From Streptomyces sp. CNQ-509 (GTDB lineage: Bacteria; Actinomycetota; Actinomycetes; Streptomycetales; Streptomycetaceae), in the NCBI RefSeq assembly GCF_001011035.1, contig NZ_CP011492.1:7890951-7954950 (forward strand): a stretch of DNA of 64,000 nucleotides, read 5' to 3'. This document shows, piece by piece, positions 9,009-17,912 of this stretch (its first letter is position 1; each line of letters begins with the position of its first letter). A program made the translations under genes and the position numbers. Under the pieces are notes generated by a model, which was given only the letters and a program-made list of their open reading frames with translations, was not told where the DNA came from and made no database searches.

Positions 9009-9068
9009 ACGTGCTCCTTCCCTTTATCGTACGGTGCGTTCAGTATAAGGCGGACGCCGGAGGCGGGC

Positions 9069-9695
9069 ATGGGCGAAACGGGCGGGCCGCGCGCGCCGCG
9101 GGGCCGGCCGCGCAGCGAGCGGGCCAGGGCCGCGGTGCTCGCCGCTGCCACGGAACTGCTGGTGGCCGGCGGGGTGCAGGCGGTCACCATGGAGGCGATC
9201 GCCGCCAGGGCGCGGGTCAGCAAGTCGACGGTCTACAAGTGGTGGCCCACGCGCGGGCACGTGATGCTCGACAGCCTGGCGCACGTCACCGGGGACCCGC
9301 CCGCCGGGCCGGCCGCCGGCGCGAGCCTCGCCGACGCCCTCGCCGCCGAGGCCGGCGCGCTCGTCCGGGTCTTCCGCGACACCGCCGCCGGGCCCCTGGT
9401 GGCCGACCTCGCCGCCGCCGCGCAGGCCGACCCCGGTATCCGTACCGCACTCGACGAGCGGTGGGTGCGCCCGCGCCGCGCCGCCTGCGCCCGGCTGCTC
9501 CACGACGCCGTGGCCCGCGGCGAACTGCGGCCGGACACCGATGTCGCGGCCGCCCTCGACCAGCTTTTCGCGCCCGTCTACCACCGGCTGCTCTTCGGCC
9601 ACGCCCCGCTCGCCGAGAACCTCGCCGCCACCCTCGTACGCCAGCTCCTCGACGGTCTCGGCGGCGGCCGCGGGCGATCGGACGAAGATCGGTGA
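9069..9695 (+). CDS. TetR-family transcriptional regulator
   Basis: DNA-binding repressor of 208 residues. The N-terminal helix-turn-helix is clear: ARAAVLAAATELLVAGG, then VTMEAIAARARVSKSTVYKWW (about residues 36-56). The C-terminal ligand domain contains the LADLAAAAQADPGIR segment seen in the TetR_C-type group. The start at ATG 9069 leaves a short GRPR-type arm before the first helix. The 60-bp gap to the divergent aldo/keto reductase contains an AT-richer imperfect dyad (9026-9050) that may be the shared operator. Confidence 0.92.
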   Translation: MGETGGPRAPRGRPRSERARAAVLAAATELLVAGGVQAVTMEAIAARARVSKSTVYKWWPTRGHVMLDSLAHVTGDPPAGPAAGASLADALAAEAGALVRVFRDTAAGPLVADLAAAAQADPGIRTALDERWVRPRRAACARLLHDAVARGELRPDTDVAAALDQLFAPVYHRLLFGHAPLAENLAATLVRQLLDGLGGGRGRSDEDR

Positions 9696-9940
9696 TCAAC
9701 CGGGCGACAGTCCCGCACCCGACCTATTCGGTGCAAGAACTCCCTTACGTCCCCAGCGGTGTGGCCGGGTGTCCGCGGACTGGACGCGATCGCACGGCGG
9801 GCCGTAGCGTGCTCTTCCGCGCGGGCGGACAGCGAAGGCTTCTGGTCGGCCTCCCGATCAACCGGCACCTGGGGGGTGCTTACCGAATGGATCCGTTCTG
9901 TGTGCGCCCGGCCAGCGGGCCACGGACGGGCTGACCGGGC

Positions 9941-10552
9941 ATGGCGGAAGCTGACGCACCGCTCGCGGAGGCGATACGCGCCGCACGGGCCGGCGACGAA
10001 ACCGCGTTCGTGCGCCTGTACAGATCCCTGCACCCCTGCCTCGTCCGCTACGTCGGCACCCTCGTCGGCGACGCCGCGGGCGACGGCGACGCCGAGGAGG
10101 TCACCGCGGGCGCCTGGCAGGACATCGCACGCGATCTGCGCGCGTTCGACGGTGACGCCCCGGGCTTTCGCGCCTGGTGCGCCCGCATCGCCCGCACGCG
10201 CGCGCTCACGCACCTCCGCGACCGCCCCGGCCCCGGTCCGCGGGACTCCGGCGGCGGCCCGCGCCCCGAGGGGGTCCCGGGGCGGCCGGAGGGCGGGCGT
10301 AGCCTTGCCCTGATCGCCTGGCTGCCGCGCGCGGAAGCCGACGCCGTCGCGCTGCGGGTGATCGTGGGGCTGGACGCCGAGCGGGCCGCCTACGTGCTCG
10401 GCACGAGCCCCGCCGCGGCCCGCTCCGCCACCCTGCGCGGTCTGCGCCTGCTGGCGGACCAGCTCGGCGATGCCGCGGTCGGCGCCTGTCCGGCCGGCGC
10501 ACCGGCAGAGGACGCGACCTGCACGGCCACGTGGATGCTCAGGGGTATGTGA
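9941..10552 (+). CDS. ECF-type RNA polymerase sigma factor
   Basis: Alternative sigma factor of 203 residues. Region 2 covers about residues 20-85 (FVRLYRSLHPCLVRYVGTL, then FRAWCARIARTRALTHLRD). After a Gly/Pro-rich linker, region 4 reads LPRAEADAVALRVIVGLDAE with an AAYVLGTSPAAARSATLRGL helix-turn-helix. The downstream membrane protein gene overlaps its stop by one base (TGATG), the layout expected for a sigma factor and its regulator. Target promoters are unknown. The 245-bp upstream gap carries no gene I can recognise. Confidence 0.85.
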   Translation: MAEADAPLAEAIRAARAGDETAFVRLYRSLHPCLVRYVGTLVGDAAGDGDAEEVTAGAWQDIARDLRAFDGDAPGFRAWCARIARTRALTHLRDRPGPGPRDSGGGPRPEGVPGRPEGGRSLALIAWLPRAEADAVALRVIVGLDAERAAYVLGTSPAAARSATLRGLRLLADQLGDAAVGACPAGAPAEDATCTATWMLRGM

Positions 10553-11583
10553 TGGGCGACGACGACCGGAACACCTGGCTCGACCAGCGCGCCGCCGAGC
10601 GGCTGATCGCCGGCGAGCAGTTGGACGCCGGGCCCGTGCTGCCGCCCGCCGACCGGGACACCGCCGAGCGGCTGGCCGCGCTGCTGGACACCGCGGCCCG
10701 CGCCGCCCGCCCGGCGCTCGACACCGAACTGCCGGGGGAGCAGGCGGCGCTGGCCGCTTTCCGCGCAGCCCGCGCCGCGGATGCCGCGGGACCGGCGGGA
10801 CCGGCCCGCGGCGAGGAGGCCGCCAACGGCCGGGCGGCGAACGGCCGGGCCGCCAACGGTTCCCGCCCCGGCTGCGAGGCCCGCGTGCCGGGACGGCGGG
10901 TGCCCGTCGAGCCGGTGGTGCGGCTCGCGCCGGCGTCCGCGGGCGCCGCCCCCGTACACCGCACGCCCCGGCGGCTGCGGCGCCTGCGCACCGCCGCCGC
11001 GGTCACCGCGGCCGGCTGCGTGCTCGGCGGTGTCGCGCTCGGGGCCGGCGCGATCCTGCGAACGCCGCCCGACGCTCCCGGCCCCTCTACGGGACCCGCC
11101 GTCTCGCCGACGGCCACCCCGGAAACGGACCGCACCGGTGGCGACTACGCCGACGAGGGCGCCGCGTCCGCGGGCGGCAGCCGGCTGGAGGAGAGACCCG
11201 AGGGCAGACGCGACGAGCCGGACACCCGCACCGCGCCCGGCGGCGGCGCCGACGGCGCCGACGGCGCCGCCGGGCCGGACGGTACGCGGGACGAGGACGC
11301 CGGCCAGGGCGGCTCCGGCCAGGGCGAGGAGCAGGGCGCGCCGGGCAACGCGGTGCGGCGGCAGTGCGAGAAGTTCCTCGCCGAACGCGACGGCGAGGGT
11401 CCGGTCAACGACAACAGGTCCTGGAACCGGCTCGTCCGCGAGGCCGGCGGCGAGGAGGCCGTCGCCGGCTTCTGCGAGAAGCACTTCGGCGACGGCGCCC
11501 GGAGCGACCACGGCACCAGCGGCGGCGGCAGCGACGGCGACGACGGCCACGGCGAGGACGTCGAAGGCGACGAGGACGACTGA
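10552..11583 (+). CDS. Membrane protein linked to the ECF sigma factor, possible anti-sigma factor
   Basis: I do not recognise a named family. The 343-residue protein has a polar N-terminal cytoplasmic half (about residues 1-145), one membrane segment (TAAAVTAAGCVLGGVALGAG, about residues 146-170), a low-complexity Gly/Asp/Glu linker, and a C-terminal outer domain with two cysteines (RRQCEKFL and GFCEKHFG). Its position, overlapping the sigma gene, and the in-out topology suggest an anti-sigma factor, but I see no zinc-binding HxxxCxxC motif. The cytoplasmic part contains three short NGRAA-like repeats near residue 90. The end is acidic (EGDEDD). Confidence 0.72.
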   Translation: MGDDDRNTWLDQRAAERLIAGEQLDAGPVLPPADRDTAERLAALLDTAARAARPALDTELPGEQAALAAFRAARAADAAGPAGPARGEEAANGRAANGRAANGSRPGCEARVPGRRVPVEPVVRLAPASAGAAPVHRTPRRLRRLRTAAAVTAAGCVLGGVALGAGAILRTPPDAPGPSTGPAVSPTATPETDRTGGDYADEGAASAGGSRLEERPEGRRDEPDTRTAPGGGADGADGAAGPDGTRDEDAGQGGSGQGEEQGAPGNAVRRQCEKFLAERDGEGPVNDNRSWNRLVREAGGEEAVAGFCEKHFGDGARSDHGTSGGGSDGDDGHGEDVEGDEDD

Positions 11584-11609
11584 GCGCCCGGCGCCCGGTC
11601 CGTACGCCC

Positions 11610-11900
11610 TCACCCGGACTGCGTCAGCACCATCGTCACCAGCCACAGCACGATGGCGCACCCGATCGTCACCACCGGCCAGCTCCGCGCCGTCTCGTCC
11701 AGCGGATGCCGCCGCCGGACCGAGGTCCACACCACCCAGAACGCCTCCGCCTCAGCGGGCTCCACGCGCTCACCGTCCAGCAGCCACAGCGCGGGCCCGT
11801 CACCGCCCGGCGCCGCTGAGTCCGAGGGCGCGCGGCCGTCGCGCACCTGCCCGACCTCCTTCACCAGCCGGCCGCCGCAGTAGCTCTCGCGTCGGATCAA
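11610..11900 (-). CDS. Small tail-anchored membrane protein of unknown function
   Basis: Not recognised. About 96 residues: a cytoplasmic N-terminal part with SYCGGRLVKEVGQVRDG and a DGPALWLLDGERV segment, then one C-terminal membrane helix (WPVVTIGCAIVLWLVTMVL). I start at TTG 11900 because GGAGGAA lies six bases upstream; the ATG at 11963 extends it by 21 residues but has no ribosome binding site and lies 12 bp from the divergent methyltransferase start. It converges with the sigma-associated membrane protein gene. Confidence 0.62.
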   Translation of the reverse strand: MIRRESYCGGRLVKEVGQVRDGRAPSDSAAPGGDGPALWLLDGERVEPAEAEAFWVVWTSVRRRHPLDETARSWPVVTIGCAIVLWLVTMVLTQSG

Positions 11901-11974
11901 GGGCCGTTCCTCCCGGTGGCGGATGCCGCGAAATGACGATGCACGAGCAAGGAAGTCGATCATAAGGTGGGGCG

Positions 11975-12778
11975 GTGACGGACGATGAACGCGAGCGCCT
12001 GCGGGCGACCTTCACCGAGGCGCCGGAGCTCTACGACCGCGCCCGGCCCCGCTACCCGGGGGAGATGTACGACGACCTCGACGCCGCCGCGCCCGGCGGC
12101 CTCGGTCCCGGCTGCCGGGTGCTGGAGATCGGCTGCGGCACCGGGCAGGCCACCGTGCCGGTCGCCGAGCGCGGCTGCCGGGTGACCGCGGTGGAGCTGG
12201 GCGCGGGCATGGCGCGGGTGGCGCGCCGCAACCTCGCCGCGTTCCCGGACGTGCGGGTCGAGAACGCGGTGTTCGAGGAGTGGCCGCTGCCGCCCGAACC
12301 GTTCGACGTGGTGCTCGCCGCCACCGCGTTCGCCTGGGTCGACCCCGCGGTCCGGGTGCCGAAGTCGGCGGACGCGCTGCGCCCCGGCGGAGTGCTTGCG
12401 ACCATCCGCACCCACCATGTGGCCGGCGGCAGCGAGGAGTTCTTCGCCGCGGCTCAGGACTGCTACGAGCGCTTCGACCCGGCGACCCCGCCGGGCCTGC
12501 GGCTGCGGCCCGCGGACGCCGTCCCCGAGGACCGCGACGACCTCCGCGGCGAGGAGCGCTTCGCGGCGCCGGTCTTCCACCGGTACGAGTGGGAGCTGCC
12601 GTACTCCACCGCGGAGTACCTCGACGTGCTGCGCACGTACTCCGGCCACCGGGCCCTGCCCGCCCCGGCCAGGGACGCGCTGCTCGCCTGCCTCGCCGGC
12701 CTGATCGACGGGCGGCACGGCGGCCGGATCGTCAAGCGCTACCTCACCGAGCTGCGGATCGCCCGCCGCCTCGGCTGA
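11975..12778 (+). CDS. Class I SAM-dependent methyltransferase
   Basis: Cytoplasmic small-molecule methyltransferase of 267 residues. S-adenosylmethionine-binding motif I is LEIGCGTGQ (about residues 48-56), followed by an acidic residue at the end of strand 2 (VTAVELG) and the LAATAFAWVDP motif IV region, typical of Methyltransf_11/25 proteins. The N-terminal segment YDRARPRYPGEMYDDL is characteristic of a common actinobacterial subgroup. The substrate is unknown. It starts with GTG at 11975 and ends 7 bp from the convergent phosphatase gene. Confidence 0.88.
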   Translation: MTDDERERLRATFTEAPELYDRARPRYPGEMYDDLDAAAPGGLGPGCRVLEIGCGTGQATVPVAERGCRVTAVELGAGMARVARRNLAAFPDVRVENAVFEEWPLPPEPFDVVLAATAFAWVDPAVRVPKSADALRPGGVLATIRTHHVAGGSEEFFAAAQDCYERFDPATPPGLRLRPADAVPEDRDDLRGEERFAAPVFHRYEWELPYSTAEYLDVLRTYSGHRALPAPARDALLACLAGLIDGRHGGRIVKRYLTELRIARRLG

Positions 12779-12785
12779 CGAGCCG

Positions 12786-13844
12786 TCAGCCGTCCCGGTA
12801 GCGCAGCAGCAGCATCGCCGCGTCGTCGTGCAGCGGCGCCCGGACGTGCTCGATCACGTCCTGGCGCAGCGCGGTCAGCGCCCCCTCCGGGTCGGGGTCC
12901 TTGAGCAGCCCGGCCCGCTGCTCCAGCGGGTAGAAGGCCCCGGCACGGTCGCGGGCCTCGGTGACGCCGTCGGTGTAGAACAGCAGTTGGTCTCCGGGCG
13001 CGAACCCCGCCGTGTGCGGCTGCGGCTGGGCGACGCCGTGCTCCCCGAGACCGAGTGGTAAAGCCCGCTGCGGCGGAGCGAGATAGCGGACGTCGCCGTC
13101 ATGGCGCACCGCCAGCGGCGCGGGGTGCCCGAAGTTGAGCAGCGTCACCTCCTGGCCGGAGCCCACCTCGGCGAGTATGGCGGTGACGAACTTCTCGCCG
13201 TCGAGCTGCCGGTCGAGCGCCCGCTCCAGCCGCTCCCCGACGGCCGTCAGGTCCGGTTCGTCATACGCCGCCTCACGGAAGGCGCTGAGCACCACCGCCG
13301 CGGTCTCCACGGCCTCGAGGCCCTTGCCCTGTACGTCCCCGACGATCAGCCGGACGCCCGCCGGCGAGGTCACCACCTCGTACAGGTCGCCCCCGATCCG
13401 CGCCTCCGCCACGGCCGAGGTGTACGAGACCGCCGCCCGCAGCCGCCCCGCGCTGCGGGGCACCGGGCGCAGCAGCACGCGCTGCGCCACCTCGGCGATC
13501 GACCGCACGCTGGCGAGTTCCTCCTCGCGGCGATGCCGCATCCGCACCGCGAGCAGCGCGGCCACCGTGACGCCGACGACGGACAGCAGGGCCACGTAGC
13601 CGCGCCGCGACTCGAACATCACGTCGGAGATGCCCAGCAGGACGCAGAGCACCAGCGCGATCCCGCCGACGAACACCGTGCGCTGCCAGCCGCCGACCAG
13701 GCCGGCGAAGGCCGGCCCGAGCGAGACCAGGGGGAGGAACCCGACGCCGGGTCCCGCGGTGACGTCCACGATCGCGACGCAGCCCATGACTGCGTACGGC
13801 AGCGCGTTGAGCGTGCGGTGATGCGGCAACTTCCGGTCGGTCAT
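12786..13844 (-). CDS. Membrane-anchored SpoIIE/RsbU-type serine phosphatase
   Basis: PP2C-class protein phosphatase likely acting on an anti-anti-sigma (STAS) partner. It has 352 residues. The N-terminus holds about four membrane segments (residues 13-100) with no sensory PAS or GAF domain. The catalytic domain runs from about 140 to the end with IGGDLYEVV, VGDVQGKGLEA, NFGHPAP, LFYTDGVTEA and DDAAMLLL, which carry the metal-binding aspartates. This architecture is common in Streptomyces, where dozens of such phosphatases exist. No cognate kinase or antagonist gene is adjacent. Confidence 0.92.
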   Translation of the reverse strand: MTDRKLPHHRTLNALPYAVMGCVAIVDVTAGPGVGFLPLVSLGPAFAGLVGGWQRTVFVGGIALVLCVLLGISDVMFESRRGYVALLSVVGVTVAALLAVRMRHRREEELASVRSIAEVAQRVLLRPVPRSAGRLRAAVSYTSAVAEARIGGDLYEVVTSPAGVRLIVGDVQGKGLEAVETAAVVLSAFREAAYDEPDLTAVGERLERALDRQLDGEKFVTAILAEVGSGQEVTLLNFGHPAPLAVRHDGDVRYLAPPQRALPLGLGEHGVAQPQPHTAGFAPGDQLLFYTDGVTEARDRAGAFYPLEQRAGLLKDPDPEGALTALRQDVIEHVRAPLHDDAAMLLLRYRDG

Positions 13845-14354
13845 GCGCTACTCGCTACTCCAGCCGCTGGTCGGCTCTGCACCTCGGACGGCGCGGAGAT
13901 ACGGCCCCCGTCGCGGCCGGCCCCACTCCCGTGAGGCTAGGCAAGGACCGGCCCATCCGGGACCGATGCGGCCGAATCGTTGCCCGTCCGGCACCAGGTC
14001 AGGTGCCCCGGCCGTCGTACGGCCGGGGCAAAACCCCCGCAACCGGGCGGTCGGCGGCGGCGGTTCCCGCGGGCGTGGCCGGATCCGAGCGGGCCACGGT
14101 CGGATCGGGTCGCGACGCGAACGAACGTCCGTTGTTCCGCAGAGGCGGCCTCGCGGTCATGGGTCCGGACGGGGTGGGGCGACCGGCTTCCGTGCGGTGC
14201 CCCGCCCCGCGGCCCGGTGCGTGCTCCCATGCTGAAGCAATCACTCCGGTACAACGCAGGGTTGTCCGTCCAGGCGGATTCGTTGTTTGAAATGGCACGC
14301 GACCTGGGGATTTGATGGCGCTGCTGACAACGTCCCGTTGTGGGAGGAGCCGTC
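13845..14354. other. Divergent intergenic region upstream of dnaE
   Basis: A 510-base gap with no convincing gene. It contains a strong 12-bp-stem hairpin (14004-14030) and two similar inverted repeats, ACAAC-N5-GTTGT at 14251-14265 and ACAACG-N3-CGTTGT at 14327-14341. The second ends just before the dnaE ribosome binding site (GGGAGGAG). The region presumably holds the promoters of both dnaE and the phosphatase gene. It is less GC-rich near its right end. Confidence 0.5.
14004..14030. terminator. Strong hairpin in a divergent intergenic region
   Basis: A perfect 12-bp stem (TGCCCCGGCCGT / ACGGCCGGGGCA) with the three-base loop CGT. It has terminator strength but lies between two genes transcribed away from each other, so it cannot end either. 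It might terminate an unannotated short transcript or act as a protein-binding or mRNA-leader structure. Confidence 0.45.
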
Positions 14355-17300
14355 GTGGCCAAGCCGCCTTTTACGCATCTGCATGTGCACACGCAGTATT
14401 CGCTGCTGGACGGGGCGGCGCGGTTGAAGGATATGTTCGCGGCGTGTCGTGAGATGGGGATGTCGCATATCGCGATGACGGATCATGGGAATCTTCATGG
14501 TGCGTATGACTTCTTTGTGCAGGCGTCGGCGGCGGGGGTGACGCCGATCATCGGTATCGAGGCGTATGTGGCGCCGGAGTCGCGGCGGAACAAGCGGAAG
14601 GTGCAGTGGGGGCAGCCGCATCAGAAGCGTGATGACGTGTCGGGTTCCGGTGGGTATACGCACAAGACGATCTGGGCGTCTTCCCGTACGGGTTTGCATA
14701 ATTTGTTCCGGTTGTCGTCCGATGCGTACAAGGAGGGGTGGCTGCAGAAGTGGCCGCGGATGGACAAGGAGGTGATCGCGGAGCATGCGGAGGGGTTGAT
14801 CGCTTCTACGGGGTGTCCTTCGGGTGAGGTGCAGACGCGGTTGCGGCTGGGGCAGTTCGACGAGGCGCTGGCGGCGGCGGCGTGGTATCAGGAGGTGTTC
14901 GGGAAGCAGCGGTATTTCCTGGAGTTGATGGATCACGGGATCGAGATCGAGCGGCGGGTGCGGGACGGGCTGCTGGAGATCGGGCGGAAGCTGGGGATTC
15001 CGCCGCTGGTGACGAATGATTCGCATTACACGTATGCGCAGGAGGCGGGGGCGCATGATGCGTTGCTGTGTATTCAGACGGGGAAGAATCTTTCCGATCC
15101 GGATCGGTTCAGGTTCGATGGGACGGGTTATTACCTGAAGTCGACCGAGGAGATGTATGCGGTCGATTCGTCGGACGCGTGGCAGGAGGGGTGTGCGAAC
15201 ACGCTGCTGGTGGCGGAGCAGATCGATACCTCGGGGTGGTTCGAGAAGCGCGACCTGATGCCCCGCTTCGAGGTCCCCGACGGCTACAGCGAGGTCACCT
15301 GGTTCCGTGAGGAAGTGTGGAACGGCATGCGCCGCCGCTACCCGGACGGCTGGGACGAGAACTACCGCAAGCAGGCCGAGTACGAGATGGACGTCATCGT
15401 CCAGATGGGGTTCCCGGGGTACTTCCTGGTGGTCGCGGACTTCATCATGTGGGCGAAGAACAACGGGATCGCGGTCGGTCCCGGCCGCGGCTCGGCGGCG
15501 GGTTCGATCGTGTCGTACGCGATGGGGATCACGGACCTGGACCCGATCGAGCACGGGCTGATCTTCGAGCGGTTCCTGAATCCGGAGCGGGTGTCGATGC
15601 CGGATGTCGACATCGACTTCGACGAGCGCAGGCGGGCGGAGGTGATCCGCTACGTCACCGAGAAGTACGGTGCCGACAAGGTCGCGATGATCGGCACGTA
15701 CGGCACGATCAAGGCGAAGAACGCGATCAAGGACTCCGCGCGGGTGCTCGGGTACCCGTACGCGATGGGCGACCGGATCACCAAGGCCATGCCCGCCGAC
15801 GTCGGCGGCCACGGCATCGACCTCGCGGGCATCACCGACCCCGCGCACCCCCGCCACGCCGAGGCGGGCGAGGTCCGGTCGATGTACGAGAACGAGCCGG
15901 ACGTGAAGAAGGTCATCGACACCGCGCGCGGCGTCGAGGGCCTGGTGCGCCAGATGGGCGTGCACGCGGCCGGCGTGATCATGTCCAGCGAGCCGATCAC
16001 GGACCACGTCCCGGTCTGGGTGCGCCACACCGACCAGGTGACGATCACGCAGTGGGACTACCCGACCTGCGAATCGCTCGGCCTGCTGAAGATGGACTTC
16101 CTCGGCCTGCGCAACCTCACCATCATGGACGACGCCGTCAAGATGGTGAAGCAGAACAAGGGCCGGGACATCGAGCTGCTGTCCCTGCCGCTCGACGACC
16201 CCAGGACCTTCGAGCTGCTGGGCCGCGGCGACACCCTCGGCGTCTTCCAGTTCGACGGCAGCGCGATGCGTTCACTGCTCCGGCTCATGCGCCCCGACCA
16301 CTTCGAGGACATCACCGCCGTCACCGCCCTCTACCGGCCGGGTCCCATGGGCATGAACTCGCACATCAACTACGCGCTGCGCAAGAACGGCCGCCAGGAG
16401 ATCACCCCGATCCACCCGGACCTCGCCGAGCCGCTGAAGGAAGTCCTCGACATCACCTACGGGCTCGTCGTCTACCAGGAACAGGTGCAGAAGGCCGCGC
16501 AGGTGCTCGCCGGCTATTCACTGGGCCAGGCGGACCTGCTGCGCCGGGCGATGGGCAAGAAGAAACAGGAAGTGCTCGACAAGGAGTTCGTCCCCTTCCG
16601 CGACGGCTGCCGGCAGCGCGGCTATACGGACGAGGCGGTGCAGGCGGTCTGGGACGTGCTGGTGCCCTTCGCCGGCTACGCGTACAACAAGGCGCACGCG
16701 GCGGCGTACGCGCTCGTGTCGTACTGGACGGCGTATCTCAAGGCGAACTACCCCGCCGAGTACATGGCCGCGCTGCTGACGTCCGTGCGCGACGACAAGG
16801 ACAAGTCCGCGGTCTATCTCAACGAGTGCCGGAAGATGGGCATCAAGGTGCTCCCGCCGGATGTCAACGAGTCCGACGCGAACTTCACTCCCCGCGGTGA
16901 TGACACGATCGTGTTCGGTCTGACCGCCGTGCGCAACGTCGGGCAGAACGTGGTGGAGTCGATCGTTCGCAACCGCAAGGCCAAGGGGCGCTACGCGTCG
17001 TTCCCCGACTTCCTCGACAAGGTCGACGCCGTCGTCTGCAACAAGCGCACCGTCGAGTCGCTGATCAAGGCGGGGGCGTTCGACGCCCTCGGGCACACCC
17101 GCAAGGGCCTCACCGCGCAGTACGAGCCGATGATCGACAACGTGGTGTCCGTCAAGCGGAAGGAGGCGGAGGGGCAGTTCGACCTCTTCGGCGGCATGGG
17201 CGACGAGGCGGCGGCGGACGAGCCGGGCTTCGGGCTCGACGTGCAGTTCACGGACGAGGAGTGGGAGAAGTCCTATCTGCTCGCCCAGGAGCGGGAGATG

Positions 17301-17897
17301 CTCGGGCTCTACGTCTCCGACCACCCGCTCTTCGGCATCGAGCACGTCCTGGGCGACAGGGCCGACGCCTCCATCGCGGCGCTCAACGGCGGGGACCACG
17401 CCGACGGGGCGATCGTCACCATCGGCGGCATCATCTCCGGACTGCAGCGCAAGATGACCAAGCAGGGCAACGCCTGGGCCATCGCCACCGTCGAGGACCT
17501 CGGCGGCTCCCTCGACTGCATGTTCTTTCCGGCCACGTACCAGTTGGTCTCCACCCAACTCGTCGAGGACGCCATCGTCTTCGTCAAGGGACGGCTCGAC
17601 AAGCGCGAGGACGTGCCCCGGCTCGTCGCCATGGAACTCGCCGTCCCCGACCTCAGCACCGCGGGCGAACGCGCCGCCGTCCGCCTCGACATCACCGAGG
17701 CCCAGGTCACGCCCGAGTCCGTGGCCCGGCTCAAGACCGTGCTCCAGGCCCACCCCGGCCCGTCCGACGTGCACCTGCGGGTGCGCGGCCGGACCCGTAC
17801 GACGGTCTACCGCCTCGGCCACCGTATCGCCCCGCGCCCGGAGTTCTGGGCGGATCTGAAGGCGGCGGTCGCGGTGACCAGGGAGCCCGGCGCGTAG
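14355..17897 (+). CDS. dnaE: DNA polymerase III alpha subunit, replicative DnaE
   Basis: Catalytic subunit of the replicative polymerase, 1180 residues, the usual length for Streptomyces DnaE1. The N-terminal PHP domain is visible (HLHVHTQYSLLDGA, AMTDHGNLHGAYDF). The palm has GPGRGSAAGSIVSY and the catalytic aspartates in PDVDIDFDERR near residue 417. QEQVQKAAQVLAGYSLGQAD and the SYWTAYLKANYPAEYMAALL fingers follow. A helix-hairpin-helix part and a C-terminal OB fold (TIGGIISGLQRKMTKQGNAW) complete it. GTG 14355 is preceded by GGGAGGAG at five bases; the upstream GTG 14340 lies inside that site region. Bases 14355 to about 15240 use many T- and G-ending codons, unlike the C-rich remainder and all neighbours. 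Confidence 0.97.
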   Translation: MAKPPFTHLHVHTQYSLLDGAARLKDMFAACREMGMSHIAMTDHGNLHGAYDFFVQASAAGVTPIIGIEAYVAPESRRNKRKVQWGQPHQKRDDVSGSGGYTHKTIWASSRTGLHNLFRLSSDAYKEGWLQKWPRMDKEVIAEHAEGLIASTGCPSGEVQTRLRLGQFDEALAAAAWYQEVFGKQRYFLELMDHGIEIERRVRDGLLEIGRKLGIPPLVTNDSHYTYAQEAGAHDALLCIQTGKNLSDPDRFRFDGTGYYLKSTEEMYAVDSSDAWQEGCANTLLVAEQIDTSGWFEKRDLMPRFEVPDGYSEVTWFREEVWNGMRRRYPDGWDENYRKQAEYEMDVIVQMGFPGYFLVVADFIMWAKNNGIAVGPGRGSAAGSIVSYAMGITDLDPIEHGLIFERFLNPERVSMPDVDIDFDERRRAEVIRYVTEKYGADKVAMIGTYGTIKAKNAIKDSARVLGYPYAMGDRITKAMPADVGGHGIDLAGITDPAHPRHAEAGEVRSMYENEPDVKKVIDTARGVEGLVRQMGVHAAGVIMSSEPITDHVPVWVRHTDQVTITQWDYPTCESLGLLKMDFLGLRNLTIMDDAVKMVKQNKGRDIELLSLPLDDPRTFELLGRGDTLGVFQFDGSAMRSLLRLMRPDHFEDITAVTALYRPGPMGMNSHINYALRKNGRQEITPIHPDLAEPLKEVLDITYGLVVYQEQVQKAAQVLAGYSLGQADLLRRAMGKKKQEVLDKEFVPFRDGCRQRGYTDEAVQAVWDVLVPFAGYAYNKAHAAAYALVSYWTAYLKANYPAEYMAALLTSVRDDKDKSAVYLNECRKMGIKVLPPDVNESDANFTPRGDDTIVFGLTAVRNVGQNVVESIVRNRKAKGRYASFPDFLDKVDAVVCNKRTVESLIKAGAFDALGHTRKGLTAQYEPMIDNVVSVKRKEAEGQFDLFGGMGDEAAADEPGFGLDVQFTDEEWEKSYLLAQEREMLGLYVSDHPLFGIEHVLGDRADASIAALNGGDHADGAIVTIGGIISGLQRKMTKQGNAWAIATVEDLGGSLDCMFFPATYQLVSTQLVEDAIVFVKGRLDKREDVPRLVAMELAVPDLSTAGERAAVRLDITEAQVTPESVARLKTVLQAHPGPSDVHLRVRGRTRTTVYRLGHRIAPRPEFWADLKAAVAVTREPGA

Positions 17898-17912
17898 CGG
17901 GCGCCGCCGCGG

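Noticed and set aside
9026..9050. Imperfect TTAT...ATAA dyad between the aldo/keto reductase and TetR genes
   Set aside because: The half-sites have unequal spacing, so I mention it only as a possible operator and do not list it.
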